Of a stretch of DNA of 64,000 nucleotides, positions 40,938-49,424 are shown piece by piece. The position numbers were made by a program, and so were the translations under genes. The first letter of the stretch is position 1. Every line of letters begins with the position of its first letter. The stretch is from contig CAWELJ010000005.1 of NCBI GenBank assembly GCA_963809825.1, forward strand, positions 186,001 to 250,000. Direction: 5' to 3'. The stretch comes from Bog-473 sp963809825. Its GTDB lineage: Bacteria > Actinomycetota > Acidimicrobiia > Acidimicrobiales > RAAP-2. The notes beneath the pieces are model-generated. The model was not told the origin of the DNA. It worked only from the letters and a program-made list of their open reading frames with translations, and made no database searches.

Positions 40938-42676
40938 CCGATGGACCCAGCTCGAGCAAGCTGCGGCTGTCCGCCGTCAGGGCCAACGGCCGCCTGCTCA
41001 AGGGATACGGCCCGCTGGCCGCCCTCCTGGTGGCGTTCGTGCTGATGGCCATGCTCGTGCCGACCAAGGCGCCGCAACAGGAGGTGCTGCACGAGACCCA
41101 GACGGTGCACACCTCGGGTGGCGGGGCCGCCTCCACCTCCCCCGGGACAGGGACGGCGTCGGGCGCGACCGGCGCGGTGGGCCCGACGGCACACGGGGGG
41201 ACCACGACCGGAGCGGCAGTCGGCACGAAGGCGGTGGCCGGGGCCACCGCTGCGACCCCGGCCACCGGGAAGACGGGAGCCTGTGCGGGCCAGGCCGCAC
41301 AGGTGCCCGGCGATCCGTACTCGCCCCCGTGCATCGCGTTCTCGGGGAGCAACGGCGGGGCGACCTCGCCCGGCGTGACCGCCAACGCCATCAACGTGAC
41401 CTATCGGTTCACGTCGGACTCCCAGAGCTTCCAGCAGACACTGGCCTCGCTGGGCGGCGCCAACATCGTGGACACCAACGCCGACATCGAGCGGACCATC
41501 AACGCCCTCGCCACCTACTTCGACAACCACTTCCAGTTCTACGGCCGCAAGCTGAACGTCGAATTCTTCAACGGTCAGGGCTCCATCACGAACGAGCTCC
41601 TCGGGAGCGGCCAGCAACAGGCCGACGCGGACGCCGTCACGGCGGCCCAGTCGCAGCACGCCTTCGCCGAGCTCAACGCCGCCTCGGAGCCCTACGGAGT
41701 GGCGCTGTCGCAACAGCACGTCGTCAACTTCGGCGTGCCGTACCTGTCGGCCAGCTTCATGGGCCAGTACGCCCCCTACATGTGGAGCCTCGACACCGAG
41801 TCCAACGACGTCGTCCAAGCGACCAGCGAGCTCTACATAAAGTCGCTCGCCGGCGGCAACGCGACGTACGCCGGCGGCAACCTGCAGGGAAAGCCGCGCA
41901 AGATCGCCATCATCGCCCCCAGCGATCCGTGGTACCAGACGGCGGCCCAGACCGCCGTCCAGGAGGACGCCGCCTCCGGCCATCCGGTCACCGACAACAT
42001 CCAGTACCAGCTCAACCTCTCCACGCTCTCCAGCCAGGCCGCCAACGTGATCAGCCAGTTGCAGAACGACGGCATCACCACGGTGTTCTGTGGCTGCGAC
42101 CCCGTGTTCCCCGTCTACCTCACCTCGCGGGCCGCGGAGCAGGGCTACACCCCCGAGTGGGTCGTCGCCGGCGTCGCCCTGACGGACACCGACATCGTCG
42201 GCCAGCTGTTCCAGCAGGGCGAATGGTCCCATGCATTCGGCGTCACGTTCAACGGGCCCACACTGCCCAAGCAGAACACCTTCGGCTACGCGGCCTACAA
42301 GCAGATCAACGGGGGCACGGAGCCGGCCAACGCGGTGGACATCATTTACGCGCAGATGTACGAGATGGCCATCGGGATCCAGATGGCGGGACCCGACCTG
42401 ACCCCGCAGGCGTTCGAGAGCGGCATGCGGGCCTACCCCGGCAGCCAGGCCGGCGCGTCCAACGCGCTGTACGGGACGTGGCAGTTCCCGAACGGGCACT
42501 ACACCCCGCAGATGGACTGGTCCTTCATCTACTGGGACCCCACGAAGACGTCGGCCTACAACGACAAGCAAGGTGCCTACGTGGCCGCGACCGCACGTTC
42601 CAAGATCGGCTCGTATGCCGGCGGTGCCCTGCCCCTGCCGTCGAACTTCCCGATCACGCCGCCGGGCGGCGGGTAG
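40934..42676 (+). CDS. Membrane-tethered branched-chain-type ABC substrate-binding protein
   Basis: A 580-residue solute-binding protein of the periplasmic-binding-protein type 6 (LivJ-like) fold. Unusually it has a cytoplasmic N-terminus and a membrane helix (LAALLVAFVLMAMLVP, ~30-46) in place of a lipobox signal peptide. A Thr/Gly/Ala-rich linker (~60-135) comes next. The binding domain starts near residue 155 (TANAINVTYRFTSDSQSFQQ) and includes FNGQGSITNELLGSGQQQAD and IAIIAPSDPWYQTAAQTAVQ. Ligand unknown; the fold binds amino acids, amides, urea or aromatic acids. Coupled by GTGA to the gene before it, and 9 bp before the fused transporter gene. Confidence 0.9.
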   Translation: MTDGPSSSKLRLSAVRANGRLLKGYGPLAALLVAFVLMAMLVPTKAPQQEVLHETQTVHTSGGGAASTSPGTGTASGATGAVGPTAHGGTTTGAAVGTKAVAGATAATPATGKTGACAGQAAQVPGDPYSPPCIAFSGSNGGATSPGVTANAINVTYRFTSDSQSFQQTLASLGGANIVDTNADIERTINALATYFDNHFQFYGRKLNVEFFNGQGSITNELLGSGQQQADADAVTAAQSQHAFAELNAASEPYGVALSQQHVVNFGVPYLSASFMGQYAPYMWSLDTESNDVVQATSELYIKSLAGGNATYAGGNLQGKPRKIAIIAPSDPWYQTAAQTAVQEDAASGHPVTDNIQYQLNLSTLSSQAANVISQLQNDGITTVFCGCDPVFPVYLTSRAAEQGYTPEWVVAGVALTDTDIVGQLFQQGEWSHAFGVTFNGPTLPKQNTFGYAAYKQINGGTEPANAVDIIYAQMYEMAIGIQMAGPDLTPQAFESGMRAYPGSQAGASNALYGTWQFPNGHYTPQMDWSFIYWDPTKTSAYNDKQGAYVAATARSKIGSYAGGALPLPSNFPITPPGGG

Positions 42677-42685
42677 GCGGGCCCC

Positions 42686-45600
42686 GTGCGCCTCAGCGTC
42701 CCCCGCTCCGTCGGCAACGCATGGGCCGGCACGCCGGCGCGCCTGCGCGGCTCGGTGCTGACCGTCGCCGCAGTCCTGATCCTCCTTCTCGCCGTCCCCG
42801 CCCTGTGGCCGCACAGCGCACCGCGCGGGCAGATCCTCAACGGGGCCGAGTTCGGAGCGGTGAACGGGCTGCTCGCGCTCGGCCTCGTGCTCACCTACCG
42901 GGCCTCCCGCGTCATCAACTTCTCCTACGGAGCAATGGGCGCATTGGCCGCCACGGTCGCCGTCGAATGCAACCTCGCCCACCATGTGAACTGGTTCGTC
43001 TGTATCGGCATCGCGCTGCTGGTGGGCGCGGCGCTCGGCCTGCTGGTCGACGCCATCATCCGGTGGCGGTTCTTCACCGCGCCGCGCCTGATCGTGATGG
43101 TGGTCACCATCGGGTTGGCCCAGTTGTTCGGGGGGATCCAGCTGCTTGTGCCCGGCTGGCTGGGCGGGCCGTCCATCGTGGGCGGCGTCACCACCCCGTT
43201 GAGCTCGCACCACGTGCTGATCTTCCCGGTGCTCTTCAACGGGAACGACCTTCTCATCGCCATCGCCGTCCCTGTTGTGCTCGTGGCCCTGGGCTGGTTC
43301 CTGCTGCGCACCGATGCCGGCATCGCCGTGCGCTCGGTGGCCGACAACGCCGACCGGGCGCGCCTGCTCGGGATCCCCGTCCGCCGCCTGTCGACCCTCG
43401 TGTGGGTCATCGCCGGCGTCCTGGCCGGCCTCACCAGCATTCTCAGCGCGCCCTCGGCGGGCATCACGATCTCGGCGGGAGCGGGTCCGGCCCTGATCCT
43501 GCCCGCCTTGGCGGCCGCCATCATCGCCGGCATGGAGAACCTGCCGCTGGCCTTCGCCGCCAGCGTCGGCCTCGGCGTCACCAGCGGCCTGTTCGAGTTC
43601 AACATGCCCCGGTTCGGCAGCGCCATCGGGGACGTGGTGAACCTGGTGGCGATCCTCCTGGGGCTGCTCTTCCTGCAGCGCAAGCGGAGCCGGGCCGACG
43701 ACGCCGAGGAGACGTTCTCGGCCACCGGCATTCTGAAGCCGATCCCCGACGCGCTGCGCAAGCTGCCCGAGGTCGTGGCAGCCCGCGTGGGCGTGATGGC
43801 GCTCGTCGCGGTGGTCATCGTCGTGATCCCCCTGGTGGCCGGGCCCGGCACCACGCTCGAGTACACGGCGGCGCTCATCTACGGCATCATCGCCATCTCC
43901 CTCGTCGTCCTCACGGGCTGGTCGGGCAACGTCAGTCTCGGGCAGTTCGCCTTCGCGGGCGTGGGCGGGGTCATGGCCGGAAACCTGATTGAGAAGGCCA
44001 ACGCCGACTTCTTCCTGAGCCTGGCCGCCGCCGGTGTGGCGGGTGCCGTCCTGGCGGTGATCGTCGGGATCCCCGCGCTCCGGATCCGGGGGGCGTACCT
44101 GGCTGCGGTGACGCTCGCCCTCGGGGTGGCGATGGACACGTTCTTCCTCAACCCGACTTACTTCCCGAACATCATCCCCCAGGCCTTCCTGCGGCCCGTG
44201 CTCTGGCAGCGCTTCGACCTCGCCTCCAACAAGTCCTATTACTTCCTGTGCCTCGGCCTTCTCGTGCTCACCATCCTGTTCATCCAGGGCTTGCGCCGGG
44301 CCCGTCCCGGACGGGTCCTGCTGGCGACACGCGACAACGAAAAGGCCGCCGCCGCCATGTCGGTGCCGCCCGTGCGCACCAAGCTCGCCGGCTTCGTGCT
44401 GGCCGGAACGATCGCCGGCGTCGCGGGAGGCCTGTACGCCGTGCTGCTCGGGGCCGTGGCCTTCAACACCTTCGACCCCTCCTACGGACTCGTCGTGTTC
44501 TCCATGGCGGTGATCGGGGGGCTGAGCTCCATCAGCGGTGTGCTGATGGGTGTGGCACTGATTGAGGTGCTCAGCTACTCCTTCCCTAAGTACCAGCTGG
44601 TGTTCACGGGAGTCGGCCTGCTCCTCGTCCTGCTGTTCCTCCCGGGCGGGCTGGCTGCGGGCGTGCAGGGCGTCCGCGACCGCCTGCTGAAGGTCATCGC
44701 GGTTCGCCGCGGCATTCTGGTGCCGAGCCTGGTGGCCGACAAGCGGGTCGAGCTCGTCGACCATGCGCCGGAGGAGGCGTCGTTGCTGGAGCACGCCCTC
44801 AGCGAGGAGGACGACGGGGCCGAGCCTGCCTTCCCCCCCGCCTTCGTGCCCGCACCGGAGGCCCGGGACGAGGACACCGCGCAGGTACCGGTCGTGTCGT
44901 CGAACGGGGGCGCCGCCCGACCGGCCACGCCCATCGCCTTCTCGTGCCAGAAGGTGGAGGTCTCCTACGGCCCGGTGCAGATCCTCTTCGGCGTCGACCT
45001 CGACGTCCACGAAGGGGAGATCGTGGCGTTGCTGGGCACCAACGGCGCCGGCAAGTCGACCTTGCTCAAGGGCGCCAGTGGCCTCGTCCGGGTCGGTGCC
45101 GGATCCGTCCTGCTGCAGGGTGAGCCGATCGCGGGCAAGCCCGCCGAGTCCGTGGCGCGCCGCGGACTCTCCCTGATGCCGGGTGGGCGGGGGATCTTCC
45201 CGACCCTGACGGTCGACGAGAACCTCCGCCTCGGCACGTGGATGGTCCGCAAGGACCACCGTGCCGTCACCGAGGCCCGAGGCCGGGTCATGGAGCTGTT
45301 CCCGATCCTGCGCCAGCGGGCACACCAGCAGGCCGGCAACCTCTCCGGTGGCGAGCAGCAGATGCTCTCGCTCGCCATGGCGCTCATGGTCACGCCGAAG
45401 GTCCTGATGATCGACGAGCTCTCGCTCGGCTTGGCGCCGACCGTGGTGTCCCAGCTGCTCGCCGTGGTGAAATCGCTGCACGAAGGCGGGACGACGATCG
45501 TCGTGGTGGAGCAGTCGGTCAACGTGGCGCTCGAATTGGCCGAGCGGGCCGTCTTCCTCGAGAAGGGCGAGGTGCGCTTCAGTGGCCGCACCGTCGATCT

Positions 45601-46570
45601 CCTCGACCGCCCGGACATCCTGCGCTCCGTGTTCATCGCGGGCGCGGGCTCGGTCGAGGGCACCGTCGTGACACCCGACGCCGGACCCACCGACCTGCAC
45701 CTGCATGCGAGCGCGTCCTCGGCCCTGATCGTGGCGGACCCGCGGCGGCACGTCCCGCCTTCGGCCGAAGCCCCTTCCATCCTGGAGTGCAACGGCGTGC
45801 GCAAGAGCTTCGGTGGCATCGCGGCGATACAGGACATCAGCCTGACCCTGCGCGACGGGGAGATCCTGGGTCTCATCGGCCACAACGGTGCCGGCAAGAC
45901 GACGTTCTTCGACTGCGTGTCGGGGTTCCTGCCGCTCGACGGGGGTCGGATCCGCCTGGGCGGCATCGACATCGACCGCTGGCCGGCCCAGATGCGCTCG
46001 GCCGCCGGGCTCGGACGCACGTTCCAAGAGGCGCGCCTGTTCCCGTCGCTGACCGTCGTGGAGACGATCGCCGTGGCCCAGGAGCGCCATCTCCGGTCGC
46101 GCGACATGGTCGCGGCCGGGCTGCGCCTTCCGGCGTCGCTCGACTCCGAGGCGGACGTGGCACGGAAGGCGGAGCATCTGATCGAGATGATGGGCCTCGG
46201 TGCCTTCCGGGAGAAGCTCGTCGGCGAGCTGTCGACCGGGACACGACGGATCGTCGAGCTCGCCTGCGTGTTGGCCCAGGAGCCGGGCGTGCTGCTCCTC
46301 GACGAGCCCTCCGGCGGCGTGGCCCAGCGCGAGACCGAGGCGATGGGCCCATTGCTCATCCGGGTGCAGCAACACACCGGCTGCTCCATCCTCGTCGTGG
46401 AGCACGACATGCCGTTGCTCACGGCCATCTGTGACCGCATGATCGCGCTCGAGCTCGGCGAGGTCATCGCCGAGGGCACTCCCGCCGAGGTGCTCGAGCA
46501 CCCGGCGGTGATCGAGTCGTACCTCGGCACCGACGAGTCGACCATCAACCGGTCGGGCCTGCGGGTGTAG
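42686..46570 (+). CDS. Four-domain fused Liv-type ABC transporter (LivH-LivM-LivF-LivG in one chain)
   Basis: A 1,294-residue single reading frame carrying the whole import machine that is usually four proteins. LivH-like permease ~30-345 (NGLLALGLVLTYRASRVINF, VADNADRARLLGIPVRRLST). LivM-like permease ~360-665 (GWSGNVSLGQFAFAGVGGVM, ATRDNEKAAAAMSVPPVRTK). A charged linker ~680-745. LivF-like ATPase ~748-1000: Walker A GTNGAGKST near 784, LSGGEQQ near 886, Walker B VLMIDE near 906. LivG-like ATPase ~1030-1285: Walker A GHNGAGKTT near 1065, LSTGTRR near 1182, Walker B VLLLDEPS near 1201. All catalytic motifs look intact. Start GTG 42686, directly after the binding-protein gene. Confidence 0.95.
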   Translation: MRLSVPRSVGNAWAGTPARLRGSVLTVAAVLILLLAVPALWPHSAPRGQILNGAEFGAVNGLLALGLVLTYRASRVINFSYGAMGALAATVAVECNLAHHVNWFVCIGIALLVGAALGLLVDAIIRWRFFTAPRLIVMVVTIGLAQLFGGIQLLVPGWLGGPSIVGGVTTPLSSHHVLIFPVLFNGNDLLIAIAVPVVLVALGWFLLRTDAGIAVRSVADNADRARLLGIPVRRLSTLVWVIAGVLAGLTSILSAPSAGITISAGAGPALILPALAAAIIAGMENLPLAFAASVGLGVTSGLFEFNMPRFGSAIGDVVNLVAILLGLLFLQRKRSRADDAEETFSATGILKPIPDALRKLPEVVAARVGVMALVAVVIVVIPLVAGPGTTLEYTAALIYGIIAISLVVLTGWSGNVSLGQFAFAGVGGVMAGNLIEKANADFFLSLAAAGVAGAVLAVIVGIPALRIRGAYLAAVTLALGVAMDTFFLNPTYFPNIIPQAFLRPVLWQRFDLASNKSYYFLCLGLLVLTILFIQGLRRARPGRVLLATRDNEKAAAAMSVPPVRTKLAGFVLAGTIAGVAGGLYAVLLGAVAFNTFDPSYGLVVFSMAVIGGLSSISGVLMGVALIEVLSYSFPKYQLVFTGVGLLLVLLFLPGGLAAGVQGVRDRLLKVIAVRRGILVPSLVADKRVELVDHAPEEASLLEHALSEEDDGAEPAFPPAFVPAPEARDEDTAQVPVVSSNGGAARPATPIAFSCQKVEVSYGPVQILFGVDLDVHEGEIVALLGTNGAGKSTLLKGASGLVRVGAGSVLLQGEPIAGKPAESVARRGLSLMPGGRGIFPTLTVDENLRLGTWMVRKDHRAVTEARGRVMELFPILRQRAHQQAGNLSGGEQQMLSLAMALMVTPKVLMIDELSLGLAPTVVSQLLAVVKSLHEGGTTIVVVEQSVNVALELAERAVFLEKGEVRFSGRTVDLLDRPDILRSVFIAGAGSVEGTVVTPDAGPTDLHLHASASSALIVADPRRHVPPSAEAPSILECNGVRKSFGGIAAIQDISLTLRDGEILGLIGHNGAGKTTFFDCVSGFLPLDGGRIRLGGIDIDRWPAQMRSAAGLGRTFQEARLFPSLTVVETIAVAQERHLRSRDMVAAGLRLPASLDSEADVARKAEHLIEMMGLGAFREKLVGELSTGTRRIVELACVLAQEPGVLLLDEPSGGVAQRETEAMGPLLIRVQQHTGCSILVVEHDMPLLTAICDRMIALELGEVIAEGTPAEVLEHPAVIESYLGTDESTINRSGLRV

Positions 46571-46820
46571 CCCCCGCCCGGGGCGCGCCTGGGAGACTCG
46601 GGCCCGTGCCCACGGTTCCGGCGGTGGTCCGCAAGAGTGGGGAGTCGTCGAGCGTGTGTCGACGGGGCGGCTGGGCGTGAAGGTCGGCCTGCAACCCGTC
46701 GCCGGGCAGATGCTCGATGCGGCGAACGGGCCGGCCCAGGGTGCCTGGGCCGGAGGGGACCCGGAGGAATCCGAACGGATCCCTCACGGATCGCTCACAC
46801 CTGGCCTGGAGGATCGTCCG

Positions 46821-47909
46821 ATGACCGGCAACCGCTGCTCGCACCGGGTCGCCGTGAGCCGGACGCTCCGGCGCGCGTCGAGTGCCTTCGGCGCGCTGGT
46901 GGCGTTGGTCGGCCTGGGCGTGGCAGCGGGCGTGCCGGCCGGGGGCACCCCGGCGGCGACGGCGGCCTCACCGGCCTCGACCACGGTCGGCCCGGTCGTG
47001 CCGTACGGGGCGCCGATCAAGGCGGCCGTGACGCCCAACGGCACGCGCAGCTTCGGCACCATCGTCCTCGCGGGGAGCACGGTGCGGTCGTACCAGCTCT
47101 ACGTGCCGCGGTCGCTGCCCAGGCGGACGGCGGTGCCGCTGCTGGTCGCCCTCCACGGCGGCCTGGGATCGGGCAGCCAGTTCGAGCAGAACAGCGGCTT
47201 CGACGGCCTGGCCGAGGCGAACCGGTTCATCGTGGTCTATCCGAACGGGACACCGATCCGGCGCGCCGCCCCGAACCGGCTCGTCTGGAACGGTGGCGGC
47301 TGCTGCTCGGTCGCCGCCCAGGACCAGAACAACGTCGATGACGTCGGGTTCATCTCGTCCCTGATCAGCAAGCTCGAAGGCCGCTACCACATCGACAAGA
47401 GCCGTGTCTTCGCCAGCGGCCACTCCAACGGGGCCATCCTGGCCGAGCGGCTCGCGTGCCAGCTCTCGCGCAAGGTCGTGGCCATCGGGGTCCAGGCGGG
47501 CGACCTCTTCGTCAGCCGCTGCTCCATGGCCTCTCCGGTGGCCGCTCTCGAGATCCATGGCACGCAGGACCAGAACATCCCGCTCGACGGCGGGTACGGC
47601 CCACGCTCGCTCACCCAGACCAACTTCCCCCCACCGCTCAACGGCCTGAGGACGATCGCCACGCAGGACGCGTGCCCGTCGACGCCGACGACCACGTCGG
47701 ACTCCTCCAACCCCGCCGTGCATTTCCAGGTCTGGCAGCCGTGCACGCGGGGCACGGTGGTCGAGTGGGCGACCGTGACCGGCGCCAACCATGCGTGGAT
47801 GGGACACCCCGCATCTCCCGGCACCCAGACACTCATCGGCCCGCCCTACACGGGCTTCGATTCGTCGGCGGCCGTCTGGTCCTTTCTCTCGGCCCATCCG
47901 CGCCGATAG
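46821..47909 (+). CDS. Secreted CE1/LpqC-like esterase (PHB depolymerase or feruloyl esterase family)
   Basis: A 362-residue alpha/beta hydrolase with a signal peptide (ATG 46821; GGAGG eight bases upstream). Catalytic residues: Ser in FASGHSNGAILAERLAC, Asp in LEIHGTQDQNIPLDGGYG and His in VTGANHAWMGH. The oxyanion region is LLVALHGGLGSGSQFEQ. NGGGCCSVAAQDQNNVDDVG matches the disulfide and calcium region of this family. Substrates include polyhydroxyalkanoate oligomers and feruloylated sugars; which one applies is open. About 250 bp upstream, after the transporter stop, hold no gene that I can support. Confidence 0.87.
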   Translation: MTGNRCSHRVAVSRTLRRASSAFGALVALVGLGVAAGVPAGGTPAATAASPASTTVGPVVPYGAPIKAAVTPNGTRSFGTIVLAGSTVRSYQLYVPRSLPRRTAVPLLVALHGGLGSGSQFEQNSGFDGLAEANRFIVVYPNGTPIRRAAPNRLVWNGGGCCSVAAQDQNNVDDVGFISSLISKLEGRYHIDKSRVFASGHSNGAILAERLACQLSRKVVAIGVQAGDLFVSRCSMASPVAALEIHGTQDQNIPLDGGYGPRSLTQTNFPPPLNGLRTIATQDACPSTPTTTSDSSNPAVHFQVWQPCTRGTVVEWATVTGANHAWMGHPASPGTQTLIGPPYTGFDSSAAVWSFLSAHPRR

Positions 47910-47992
47910 GGGCCATCGGATGGCCGCCCGCTTCGACCGAGGGCGTGTGCGCTCCATTTGCCCCGGTCGGGGCCGCACGACAGAGTCGAGCC

Positions 47993-49126
47993 ATGGATGC
48001 CCCCGTGACCGGGACGTGCGACCCCCGCTTTGCCTGCGTCAGGGACGAGTTCGCCCGCAACTTCGCCGAGCGGGGTGAGCTCGGCGCGTCGGTGTGCGTC
48101 ATGGTCGGCGGCATGACCGTGGTGGACCTGGCCGGCGGCTGGCGAGACCGGGGATGCCTCGAGCCGTGGCAGCCCGACACCCTCGTCGACTTCTACTCGG
48201 TGGGGAAGGCCTTCCTGGCCGTGCTCGCGCTGCAGCTCGTCGATGTCGGCCTGATCGGGCTCGACGACCCTGTTGTGTCCGTGTGGCCGGAGTTCGCCGC
48301 CGGGGGCAAGGAGGGCGCGACCCTGCGTCACGCGCTGTGCCACCGGGCCGCCGTTCCGGCGATACGGGAGGCGCTGACCAACGACGACCTGTGGGACTGG
48401 GGACGGATGACGGCCGCGCTGGCGGCGACCGAGGCCTGGTGGGAGCCCGGGACCCGGCACGCCTACCACACCAACACCTACGGGCATCTGATCGGGGAAG
48501 TGGTCCGCCGGGTCAGCGGTGAGACGTGCCGACGGCGGCTGGCCGGCCTCACCGGTCCGCTGGGAGCCGACGTCTACGTGGGCGTCCCCCGCAGCGAGCG
48601 TCACCGCTGTGCCGAGGTGGTCTTCGCGGGGCCGCAGGGCGCCGGGTCGCTGGACGTCGAGGCGCTGCACGGTGACGCCCGCATGGAGATGCTGAGCTAC
48701 TTCAACCCGCCGGGGTACTCCTCACTGGGCGTGGTCAATTCGCCGGAGTGGCGCGCCGCCGAGATCCCGTCGACCAACGGGCACGGCACGGCGCGCGGTG
48801 TCGCGCGGGTGTACGCCGCGCTGCTCGATCCCGGGCGGGTGCTCTCGGTGGACCTGCTGGCGGAGGCGACCTCACCCCAGTCCCAGGGCTACTGCCCCAT
48901 TCTGCACGAGGACGTCACCTTCGGCCTCGGCTTCAAACCCACCGTGCCGCGGCGCCCGTTCGGTCCGAACCCGGGCAGCTTCGGTCATTTCGGCACGGGA
49001 GGCGCCGTCGGGTTCGCCGATCCCGACACCGGGGTCGCATTCGGCTACGTCATGAACGACGTGATCCCGCGTTGGCAGAGCACGCGCAACCGCGCGCTCA
49101 TCGACGCCCTGTACGACTCGCTCTGA
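47993..49126 (+). CDS. Serine hydrolase of the beta-lactamase/EstB family
   Basis: A 377-residue serine esterase or D-aminopeptidase-type protein. The SxxK nucleophile is in DFYSVGKAFLAVLAL. The second motif is degenerate (AYHTNTYGHLIGEVVRRVSG, with Tyr and Asn spaced wider than YxN). The third is GHFGTGGAVGFADPDTGVA, as HxG. No signal peptide is visible, so it is likely cytoplasmic and an esterase rather than a resistance enzyme. ATG 47993 was chosen as the first codon of the conserved region; no ribosome site is obvious. Confidence 0.88.
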   Translation: MDAPVTGTCDPRFACVRDEFARNFAERGELGASVCVMVGGMTVVDLAGGWRDRGCLEPWQPDTLVDFYSVGKAFLAVLALQLVDVGLIGLDDPVVSVWPEFAAGGKEGATLRHALCHRAAVPAIREALTNDDLWDWGRMTAALAATEAWWEPGTRHAYHTNTYGHLIGEVVRRVSGETCRRRLAGLTGPLGADVYVGVPRSERHRCAEVVFAGPQGAGSLDVEALHGDARMEMLSYFNPPGYSSLGVVNSPEWRAAEIPSTNGHGTARGVARVYAALLDPGRVLSVDLLAEATSPQSQGYCPILHEDVTFGLGFKPTVPRRPFGPNPGSFGHFGTGGAVGFADPDTGVAFGYVMNDVIPRWQSTRNRALIDALYDSL

Positions 49127-49424
49127 GCTGCACCGGCGCGACGACGTCCCGCGTCAAACTCCGGCTGTAGATGAACCGTCTGTTTCCACCACAGGGCGCG
49201 TTCGTGAATTGATGGTTCGCGCTGCATAGCGAGCGAGCGGGCGGGTATAGGGGAGTCCGTGCCGGGACGGGACCGTGCCCATCACGCGTACACAACAGGC
49301 GATGTCCGACGCGTTGGGTTCGTTTCGTGCGCGGCATCCCTGCAACGTCGCGTGCAAGCGCAAGACCTTTCGTGACCGACGACGCGCCTCGACGCGCCCG
49401 AGAAACCAGGGGACGACACCACCT
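49127..49424. other. Intergenic region upstream of the polysaccharide locus
   Basis: 298 bp without a supportable gene, less GC-rich than its surroundings in places. GGTATAGGG near 49244 could hold a -10 box for the rightward pseudokinase operon. GCATAGCGAGCGAGCGGGCGG contains short GAGC repeats. I see no terminator hairpin and no RNA gene. Confidence 0.4.

Noticed and set aside
40880..46501. A 1,873-codon open frame antisense to the binding-protein and Liv-fusion genes
   Set aside because: Its product is rich in His, Arg, Asp and Gln with no domain, and it is the mirror of conserved coding sequence in very GC-rich DNA, where stops are rare on the opposite strand.
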